DNA of 64,000 nucleotides from Ctenosaura bakeri (Eukaryota > Chordata > Lepidosauria > Squamata > Iguanidae), in contig CAOLHI010001651.1 of assembly GCA_948474755.1 (NCBI GenBank), positions 186,001 through 250,000 of the forward strand, in the 5' to 3' direction. Under the pieces are notes generated by a model, which was given only the letters and a program-made list of their open reading frames with translations, did no database searches and was not told the DNA's origin. Shown here piece by piece: positions 60,365-64,000 of this stretch. The position numbers and the translations under genes were made by a program. Within the stretch, counting starts at the first letter, position 1. Each line of letters opens with the position of its first letter.

Positions 60365-62302
60365 GCCTACTGACCTACCTAAAAGGAAGAAAAAAGCCCT
60401 TAACCCTGACTTCTGACTTTCTGAGCAGTGGGTATACATTTTCTTGTATAACTTCTCCAACCAGAATACTATTCATGCCCTTCTTCGACTGAACCAAACT
60501 AATTATCAGATCCTGCAGTTAATATGTGATCCTCACTTTTCTGCCAAAAGACAACCAAAGGTTCCCTGTCTTTCGAAAATGGGGCCAATTATTTTTCTCT
60601 AATCAATGTTGACAGTTTGTCCATTTCAGCAATGGCTGGTCGATTTCAGTAGCCGGTTTTAGTTTGCTGGAATTGCGGCATTTTTCTCCATTTGCTTGTG
60701 TAGGTTAATCTTGCTGCAATGGTCATATAGTGTAATAATCTTCCGTATTTCTTCTCTGTTTGGTCATCCAAAGTCCCATTAAATACAACTCAGGTTTCAT
60801 GGTCATAATATCGTAATAATCTTCTGTATTTCTTCTCTGTTTGGTCATCCAACAGTCCCAATAAACGCAATTCAGGTTTCGTGATCAGAATAATCTTCCG
60901 TCGCTCTTCTCCAGTCGGTCATCCAACAGACCCAATAAATACAACTCAGGTTTCAGCTGAATATTAACCTTCAAAACCTTCTGTGCTTGTGCGTTTATTT
61001 TAAAAGTTTGCACACGAGAAGTTCATCCCCACCCCTTCCTGCAACTTGGCCACTTCCTTCCTGTCCGGCTCTCACGATTGCTCCCTCCTCTTCCTCCCCA
61101 AACGGGTGTCGTGGTCTGAGGGTTGGACTGCGAGCCCTGGAGACCCGGGTTTGATTCACCGCTCATCCATGCAAACCCATTGGGTGACCTTGGGTATGTC
61201 ACACACTCTCAGCCCCAGAAAAACCCTGACAGCGTCGCCTTGGGGTTGCCGTAAGTTGGAAACAACATTTAAAGACGGCTGGTGTTTCTGTGTTAATGGA
61301 ATCTGCTCTGGAGCTCTCCAAAGTGCTGAACATCCATTGGAGGCCAGGTTTCAGTGTCTGGGTTTAGCCCGTTTAAAGTTCGGACTAAAACTGGAGTTAG
61401 ATTCACTGTGTCCATTGGTTGTCTACAGGGGTGCAGCCCTTGAATTTTTCCTCTCATGATTCACGTCTAGGATTCCTCTTCTTAACTCTTGGCCGTCTGT
61501 CTCCTTTTCTTCTGAAGCCCAAACATTATTTCTTAAATACTCCACTGAAATTTTAAGTTACTGCAATGCCAGAAATTTCATTTGGAGAGGGTGGATTTTA
61601 GAGGATGAGCAAAGCCCTCTTTTCTGGCACTGCCTCGCATAACTACCCCTGTAGGTTTATTGATTAATTTCAAGAAGAATAACCCTCTGGCCCGCTGATG
61701 TTGTTGGACTGCAAGTCCCATTGGCCTCATGAACCAACACAGCTGGATGCTGGGAGTTGCAATCCAGCAGTGTCTGGAGGGGCATGGGATTATTCACACC
61801 ACTAATTTTATTTTTTATTTGGCAAATATCCCAATTTATTAAATTAAATTGAGACTGAAAGGCAGCTCACAAACAGAAAAATACCAACTACCCACTGCAA
61901 AACTGGAATAGAAAACGGTATTGCAGTTTTGATGATGATGATGATGGTGATGATGATATTATTATTATTATTATATATTATTATTATTATTATTATTTTA
62001 TTTATATGCCACCTTTCTCCCAGGATGGAGTGGAAGATGGCTCACAAAGTGTTCAAACACGATAAGCTAAAAACCTAATGAAAGAAAATTTAAGCACCAT
62101 CAATGATCCTTAAAAAAATGCCATTTAATTTTTTAATCTAATTTAATTTTTTAATTTTATTTTAATTTAATTTTTAAAAGTGTGGAACTATTTTAAAACA
62201 TAGTATGGGTTGGTGGGTGGGAGGATGGGTTATGTTTTAATTGCTTTTAATGTATTTGATATACTGTTGTAGTACCGCCTCAATCCGTCAGGAGAGGCGG
62301 GA

Positions 62303-62359
<57 letters not shown>

Positions 62360-63616
62360 TACTACTATTATTATACAGTTAGAAAATATTGCACACAAAC
62401 ATGCTATTTTAAAAAGGCTCCTTGCAACCAATTAGCCATTGAATGCCCGCTTGAATGAAAAGCTCTTTGCTTGCCAGTGAAAGGAAAGTGGAATAAAGCA
62501 AGCATTGCCTACTGTGGCAGGGAGTTCCACAGGTTGGGAGCCAGCACTGAGAAGGCCCCGTCCTTCTGTATCTTGACCAGATGGGCCTGTGATGGTGTTG
62601 GGACCCAGAGATACACCTTCTCTGAGATCTTAAATGCCAGGCAGGCTCATTTGGGGAGGTAGGGCCGTTCAGATAGTGGGGATCCAAGCTATGTGGGGCT
62701 AGATTGGGTTACACCCTTTCCACTCTATTTAATTCTTCCAAACTTTCTCTAAAATCTTAGAAGAGTTGGGAGACACACCTAAAGGTCATCCAGCCTGACC
62801 CCATTCTGCTATGCAGGAAGCACAGAGACCATCCAAGGCCTCCCTTTCACAGATGGCCACCAAGCCTCATTTAAAAACCTCCAAAGAAGGAGGAGACTCC
62901 ACCACACTCCATTCAGGCAGCAGCTGATTCCACTCTCAAACTGCTCTTACCTCAGGAAGTTCCCCCTAATGTTTAGGTGGAATCTCTTTTCTTGAAGTTG
63001 GAAACCATTGCTCCATGTCCTAGTCTCCAGAGCAGCAGAGAAAAGGCTTGTTCCATCTTCCATAGGACATCCCTCCAAATATTTAAACATGGCTGTCATC
63101 TCTGTCTTAATCTTCTCTTCCCCAGCTCCCTAAACTGCTCCTCATAGGGGTTCATGGTTTCCAGGCTTTCTACCATTTTGGTCGCCCTCCTTTGGACACG
63201 TTCCAGCTTGTCCATATCCTTCCTGAACTCTGGTGCCCAGAATTGGACACCAGGTTCCTCCACTTGATTAAAGCAGAATACAGAGGTACCATCTCATCCC
63301 TTGACCTAGACATTATGCTCCTATTGATGCAGCCCAGAATCACATTGGACTTTTAAGCTGCTGCATCACACTCTTGGCTCATGTTTAGCTTGTGTTCTAC
63401 TAAGATTCCAAGATCCTTTCACATGGACTCATCCTCTTCCTCCCTGTATCCAGGTGGCACCGGGTGGCCCTCAGTGTAAGCAAGAAGCAGGTGACGCTGC
63501 TGCTGGACTGCAAGAAGAAGGCAACGCGGCCGCTACCCCGGGGAAACCAGCCAGTCATTGATACACGCGGCATCACCGTCTTTGGAACTCGCATCCTGGA
63601 TGAAGAAGTCTTTGAG
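33956..63616 (+). CDS. COL11A2: Collagen type XI alpha 2 chain, first four exons
   Basis: The coding joins are 33956-34037, 52447-52614, 53921-54131 and 63454-63616: 624 nt, 208 residues, all GT-AG and in phase. The gene continues past the right edge. Residues 1-27 are a signal peptide with an uninterrupted Leu core; the rest is the N-terminal TSPN/laminin-G-like domain of the fibrillar collagen V/XI family ([55 protein letters not shown]). The product is a chain of the type XI heterotrimer that controls fibril diameter in cartilage. The paralogues COL11A1 and COL5A1 are similar in this domain; the RXRB neighbour settles it as COL11A2. Introns are 18.4, 1.3 and 9.3 kb. Several segments resemble COL11A1 more than mammalian COL11A2, probably the ancestral state. 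Confidence 0.93.
36453..36566. repeat. 48-bp tandem duplication
   Basis: TTAGTGCTACCAGCAGCCTG begins at 36453 and again at 36501. The two copies are nearly identical through ATGGCCACCTGAATC, and a partial third ATGGCCACCTGAGTC follows at 36552. Confidence 0.85.
36743..37190 (-). mobile_element. CR1 LINE 3' portion
   Basis: It starts ATAGAACAATAGAATCCTAG (octamer tail) and ends near TTGGTAGCCCTCCTCTGGG. Fairly well preserved, in COL11A2 intron 1. Confidence 0.75.
37840..38235 (-). mobile_element. Two Sauria-type SINEs
   Basis: Copy 1 (about 37840-38060) contains GGTTATGGCAACCCTAAAGC, with an extra insert near 37915, and a head ending ACCACGCTGTCTCGC. Copy 2 (about 38090-38235) contains CCAAGGTCACCCTGTGAG. 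Confidence 0.65.
38400..38960. promoter_or_regulatory. Unique intronic segment with clustered SOX-type motifs
   Basis: This block of COL11A2 intron 1 shows no recognisable repeat, although its surroundings are SINE and CR1 copies. It carries ACAAAG at 38564-38569, its complement CTTTGT at 38686-38691 and ACAAAG at 38849-38854. Mouse Col11a2 has a SOX9-responsive cartilage enhancer in intron 1 (established), so this is a plausible counterpart, by inference only. Confidence 0.3.
39002..39110 (-). mobile_element. CR1-like 3' end, short
   Basis: ATAAAATCATAGAATTGGAA and CATCTAGTCCAACCTCC. Only the 3' end is present. Confidence 0.55.
39601..40296 (-). mobile_element. CR1 LINE 3' portion
   Basis: It starts AGAATCCTACAGTCCTAGAA; the minus frame 40344-40009 reads [21 protein letters not shown] small inverted 'actacaactccc ... 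gggagttgtagt' element at about 40312-40374 abuts it. Confidence 0.75.
40666..41020. mobile_element. CR1 3' fragment (minus) and Sauria SINE (plus)
   Basis: 40666-40870 is reversed CR1 (AGAATCTTAGGGTTGGAAGG). 40890-41020 is a SINE with GGAGTTTGAGTGTTGGACTG and CCATGGAAACCCACTGGGTC. Another short reversed SINE tail lies at about 41195-41285. Confidence 0.65.
41730..41888. mobile_element. Palindromic MITE (family P), copy 1
   Basis: A 159-bp near-perfect palindrome. The left end GCCACTTCTGCACTGGGCTG mirrors the right end, which read inversely is GTCACTTCCGCACTGGGCTG. The centre is GGGGCCGGCC. The short target duplication is imperfect (TGT/CGT). No coding capacity. Confidence 0.8.
41975..42090 (+). 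mobile_element. Sauria-type SINE fragment
   Basis: TGAACTACGACCCTGGAGAC, CCATGGAAACCTCCTCAGG and CATACTCTCAGCCCCAG, shortened in the middle. Confidence 0.55.
42370..43560. other. Unique GC-rich intron 1 segment without recognised gene or repeat
   Basis: About 1.2 kb of COL11A2 intron 1 lacks CR1, SINE or MITE homology. It contains a GAG-rich run near 42585-42600 and a G/T-rich patch near 42895. The 330-codon minus frame has no domain signature or exon structure and is treated as chance. Confidence 0.4.
43566..44925. mobile_element. CR1 inserted in opposite orientation within another CR1
   Basis: 43566-43778 and 44415-44925 are the two halves of a reversed CR1, split at the canonical CTGCTCT/TACCATCAGG junction. 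43779-44414 is a forward CR1 (GCTGTGTGATGCGGCAGCCA to ATTCTATGATTCTA) with a well-preserved ORF2 C-terminus. The forward copy and the right half of the host copy form inverted arms of roughly 440 bp. Confidence 0.85.
45248..45406. mobile_element. Palindromic MITE (family P), copy 2
   Basis: A 159-bp palindrome with ends GCCATTTCCGCACGAGTCTG and inverse GCCATTTCCACAGAAGTCTG, flanked on both sides by CTGAG (45243-45247 and 45407-45411). The arms contain TGTTATAGCGCGATGATTCC and the centre is GGCCGGCCGGCC. Confidence 0.85.
45445..45620 (-). mobile_element. Sauria-type SINE
   Basis: GTTGTTGTGTGGCTTCAAGA, TGGGGTTTTCTGGGGGCTGA, head AATCGAATCCTGGCCCCCAG. It lies 40 bp after MITE copy 2. Confidence 0.7.
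45786..46027. mobile_element. Inverted-repeat MITE, unrelated to family P
   Basis: The outer ends GGATCTTGTAGCGCTTTTGA and, read inversely, AGATCTTATGGCACCTTTGA pair. Inner blocks (AAGAAGTTGGTAGCCCAAGC and its diverged complement near 45880-45903) pair as well. A TGC flank may be the target duplication. Probably hAT-type, by resemblance. Confidence 0.5.
46567..46778 (+). mobile_element. 5S rRNA-derived SINE, forward
   Basis: GAAGCTAAGCAGGGTCATCC (5S box A region), TGGTTAGCACTGGGATGGGA (box C region), a body with GGAAGCAACTGGCAAAACCA and the tail GGGATCACCATAAGTTGAGA, CTTCAAGGCACATACGC. The clearest copy for reading the 5S homology directly. A short reversed CR1 3' end (about 46486-46560) precedes it. 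Confidence 0.8.
47195..48290 (-). mobile_element. CR1 LINE fragments
   Basis: 47195-47275 is a short piece (CTATTGATGCAGCCCAGAAT). 47850-48290 is a longer one (CTTGTAGTTTGAAGCTGTTG, GTCTCTGGAGCAGCAGAAAA). Between them the sequence is mostly unique, with a small 'ggactacaactccc' remnant at about 47300. Confidence 0.65.
48619..48959. mobile_element. Palindromic MITE (family P), copy 3, split by copy 4
   Basis: The outer element has its left arm at 48619-48717 and its right arm at 48896-48959. It is flanked by CAGAG on both sides (48614-48618 and 48960-48964). It was interrupted near its centre by another member of the same family. Confidence 0.88.
48718..48895. mobile_element. Palindromic MITE (family P), copy 4, nested in copy 3
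   Basis: 178 bp, ends GCCGTTTCCGCACTAGCCTG and inverse GCCATTTCCACACTAGCCTG. A CCAGG duplication at 48713-48717 and 48896-48900 lies inside copy 3. It is the most perfect palindrome of the set and probably the youngest. Confidence 0.88.
49055..49185 (+). mobile_element. Sauria-type SINE
   Basis: GCCAGCGCGTATGCCCTCGT, GTCGGACTATGACTCCGCGA, then GGTGACCTTGGGCAAAAGTC. It directly precedes the intragenic CpG island. Confidence 0.65.
49260..50040. promoter_or_regulatory. Intragenic CpG island in COL11A2 intron 1
   Basis: This is a second CpG-dense block 15 kb downstream of exon 1 and 2.4 kb before exon 2. In 49621-49740 alone I count about 21 CpG dinucleotides, including an alternating GCGCGCGCG run. 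No exon-like frame with fitting splice sites is recognised on either strand; the 406-codon minus frame (49028-50248) has no recognisable domain. Candidates are an alternative promoter, a non-coding RNA promoter or an enhancer-type island. Confidence 0.5.
51190..51500 (+). mobile_element. Ancient CR1/L3-like LINE remnant
   Basis: AAGCTGTGGAACTGCCTGCC and ACAAGATGTAGTGATGGCTG encode the LWN-LPQDVV motif seen near the end of CR1/L3 ORF2. A related stretch recurs at about 59430-59500 (GCTTTTGCCTAAACCTGCTG against GCTTTTGCCTGAGCCAACTG). Confidence 0.45.
52165..52380 (-). mobile_element. 5S rRNA-derived SINE just upstream of COL11A2 exon 2
   Basis: Reversed: CTTAGGCAAGAAATCTCACA, GAGGTGGTTTTGCCATTACC, then the 5S-like part AGTCTCCCTTCCAAGGACTA and GTCCAAGATCAGACAGGATT. 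A (GT)n tract lies at its left edge. Its 5S end is about 65 bp from the exon 2 acceptor. Confidence 0.75.
52447..52614 (+). CDS. COL11A2: COL11A2 exon 2, start of TSPN domain
   Basis: The acceptor AG is at 52445-52446 and the donor GTGGGT starts at 52615. It encodes [38 protein letters not shown] and [15 protein letters not shown]. It matches type XI/V collagens ([16 protein letters not shown]). The KRRSGSG segment is present in COL11A1-type chains but, as I recall, absent from mammalian COL11A2. A 5S-derived SINE ends about 65 bp upstream. Confidence 0.94.
52702..52865. mobile_element. Palindromic MITE (family P), copy 5
   Basis: 164 bp in COL11A2 intron 2, 87 bp after the exon 2 donor. Ends ACCGTTTCTGCACTAGACTG and inverse GCCATTTCCACACTAGACCG; flanks CTCTG on both sides (52697-52701 and 52866-52870). 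The centre differs from the other copies. Confidence 0.85.
52952..53178. mobile_element. Degenerate hAT-like MITE
   Basis: GGTTCATAACTTGTGGTCCG, with CAGACCCCCAGAG beside it, opposes CTGAAAACCCCTGATG at the right; this resembles common 'ttaacctgtggtccg' hAT remnants. Ends are poorly defined. Confidence 0.4.
53360..53550 (-). mobile_element. Sauria-type SINE
   Basis: TTGTTTCTGACTTATGGAGA, TTATCATGGAGTTTCTGGGG, GATCACCCAGTGGGTCTCCA and head AATCGAACCCAGTTCTCCAG. In intron 2 between exons 2 and 3. Confidence 0.75.
53921..54131 (+). CDS. COL11A2: COL11A2 exon 3, TSPN domain
   Basis: The acceptor AG is at 53919-53920 and the donor GTGAGT starts at 54132. It encodes [58 protein letters not shown] and [11 protein letters not shown]. 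The exon ends with AA of a Lys codon completed in exon 4. FPEDFS and APEDYP are hallmarks of the V/XI N-propeptide. Confidence 0.95.
54255..55490. mobile_element. Cluster of CR1 fragments in both orientations
   Basis: 54255-54330 minus 3' end (AGAATCTTAGAGTTGGAGGG); 54465-54870 plus, rearranged (GGCTGCTCCGGAGTGGAATC); 54885-55250 minus (GATGGCCATCCAGCCTCTGC); 55250-55480 plus 3' part ending CCAACTCTAGGATTG. All are degraded. Confidence 0.65.
55695..56278 (+). mobile_element. CR1 LINE 3' portion
   Basis: GTGTGATGCAACTGCTAAAA through CACCAAAATGG-type motifs to GGTCTCTTCCAACTGTGCAA and a GGATTCTATG tail. Frameshifted ORF2 C-terminus. Confidence 0.75.
56280..58590. other. COL11A2 intron 3, largely unrecognised sequence
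   Basis: No exon is recognised. The segment 57938-58035 contains the inverted 'tacaactccc ... gggagt-agtc' motif of a common degenerate DNA-transposon remnant. An AT-rich tract lies at 58320-58495. Frames near 56300-57350 have no domain. Confidence 0.35.
58607..59301. mobile_element. SPIN-type hAT element, non-autonomous, 695 bp
   Basis: The left end CAGTGGTTCTCAACCTGTGG, then GGTCGCGACCCCTTTGGGGG and CTAAGACCATCAG, and the right end GTCACCACAACATGAGGAAC, GGTTGACAACCACTG match the SPIN family of hAT transposons, known for horizontal spread among tetrapods. The flanks CCTTAAAC and CCTTAAAG agree at 7 of 8 positions, as expected for the 8-bp hAT target duplication. A 41-bp palindrome (about 58669-58709) follows the left end. 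The interior (about 58710-59215) is GC-rich and encodes no recognisable transposase. Confidence 0.85.
60303..60364. repeat. (CTAT)n microsatellite
   Basis: About 15 uninterrupted tetramers, in COL11A2 intron 3. Confidence 0.95.
61105..61270 (+). mobile_element. Sauria-type SINE
   Basis: GGTGTCGTGGTCTGAGGGTT, GACCCGGGTTTGATTCACCG (B box), GGGTGACCTTGGGTATGTCA and the tail GGGTTGCCGTAAGTTGGAAA. One of the most complete copies. Confidence 0.8.
61930..62000. repeat. (GAT)n/(ATT)n microsatellite
   Basis: GAT units change into ATT units and run into an L2-like tail (CACCTTTCTCCCAGGATGG) at about 62010. Confidence 0.85.
62301..62375. repeat. (ATT)n microsatellite
   Basis: About 19 ATT units, then ACT-containing variants, directly after GGAGAGGCGGGAT, the usual L2-type tail that seeds such repeats. 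Confidence 0.95.
62757..63430 (-). mobile_element. CR1 LINE 3' portion abutting COL11A2 exon 4
   Basis: Reversed copy from AATCTTAGAAGAGTTGGG to AGATCCTTTCACATGGACTC, where homology to the other CR1 copies stops. Only about 23 bp separate its end from the exon 4 acceptor (63452-63453). ORF2 is frameshifted. Confidence 0.8.
63454..63616 (+). CDS. COL11A2: COL11A2 exon 4, TSPN domain
   Basis: The acceptor AG is at 63452-63453 and the donor GTATGC starts at 63617. It encodes [36 protein letters not shown] and [23 protein letters not shown] is the basic patch typical of this domain and [12 protein letters not shown] is nearly invariant in V/XI chains. It ends in phase 0 with GAG. A minus-oriented CR1 ends about 23 bp upstream of the acceptor. 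Confidence 0.95.
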
Positions 63617-64000
63617 GTATGCCCAGAAAAGCCCCAGCAGAGCATCAGGCCCCAAAGGGAGCTGCTCAGGACCCCTTCGCTGGTTCACATGTGGCTGCCC
63701 CCAAAAGGGAAGCCTGTGTTGCTTCAATGGTTGATTTTAGTAGCTCTTCATCTTTTTTAAAAAAGTTGCATTTTATTCTTTTACCAAGGTGTAATTGAGT
63801 TAATACTGTAAATAGCTTAATTTTGTTTTAATATTCACTTTTTGTATGATTTTAATTGTACTTTTTAAAAGCTTTGCATTCCAGTTTTGGGAAAAATGTA
63901 GGATATAAATAAGATAATAAACAATAATATAATATATGATATAATATAACATGACAGTCAGCTGGGCATGGAGGGGAACAGCCAGGGAGGCCTGCAGATG

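Larger units (their letters stand above)
59302..62750. other. COL11A2 intron 3, unique sequence, microsatellites and L2-like tail
   Basis: Between the SPIN-type element and the CR1 at 62.76 kb are mostly unique sequence, one Sauria SINE (about 61105-61265), repeated short units near 60750-60960 (a motif containing TTCTTCTCTGTTTGGTCATCC occurs in three diverged copies) and L2-like tail sequence near 62100-62300. No exon is recognised. Confidence 0.4.

Overview
The window is vertebrate nuclear DNA with spliced genes, almost certainly from a squamate reptile (lizard or snake). That placement rests on the repeats: dense CR1 LINEs, tRNA-headed SINEs of the Sauria/ACA type with a Bov-B-like tail, SINEs derived from 5S rRNA, and a SPIN-type hAT element. 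I cannot name the species.

Two host genes are supported, both on the + strand. RXRB (retinoid X receptor beta) occupies about 7.8-19.4 kb. Nine coding exons are visible, from the A/B domain to the stop codon, followed by a 1.65-kb 3' UTR and a poly(A) signal. The N-terminal first exon was not found and probably lies upstream of the window. COL11A2 (collagen type XI alpha 2) begins at 33,956 with a signal-peptide exon inside a CpG island. Exons 2-4 (52.4, 53.9 and 63.5 kb) encode most of the N-terminal TSPN/laminin-G-like domain, and the collagen part lies beyond the right edge. RXRB followed by COL11A2 in the same orientation matches the extended MHC class II region of mammals, so this is probably the reptile MHC neighbourhood. 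The intergenic gap here is about 14.5 kb, much larger than in human, and is filled with repeats.

Layout: 1-7.7 kb is repeat-rich sequence upstream of the first visible RXRB exon (CR1, Sauria SINEs, a Tigger-like element nested in CR1, two 5S-SINEs). 7.7-19.4 kb is RXRB, with CR1, L2 and SINE copies in its introns. 19.5-33.5 kb is intergenic: CR1 copies, a Tigger-like element carrying a SINE, a 1.1-kb tetranucleotide array with a higher-order period, and some unique sequence. 33.5-35.6 kb is the COL11A2 promoter, exon 1 and CpG island. 35.6-52.4 kb is intron 1, with a SOX-motif cluster, an opposing CR1 pair, a second orphan CpG island at 49.3-50.0 kb and most copies of a palindromic MITE family. 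52.4-64 kb holds exons 2-4 and introns with CR1, a SPIN-type element and microsatellites.

The two genes are neighbours by ancestry and are not known to share a pathway: RXRB is a nuclear receptor heterodimer partner and COL11A2 is a cartilage fibrillar collagen chain. The most distinctive structures are the palindromic MITE family, which has perfect short target-site duplications and one copy inserted into another; the SPIN-type hAT element with an unfamiliar 0.5-kb interior; a CR1 copy ending at the probable branch point of COL11A2 exon 4; and the intragenic CpG island.
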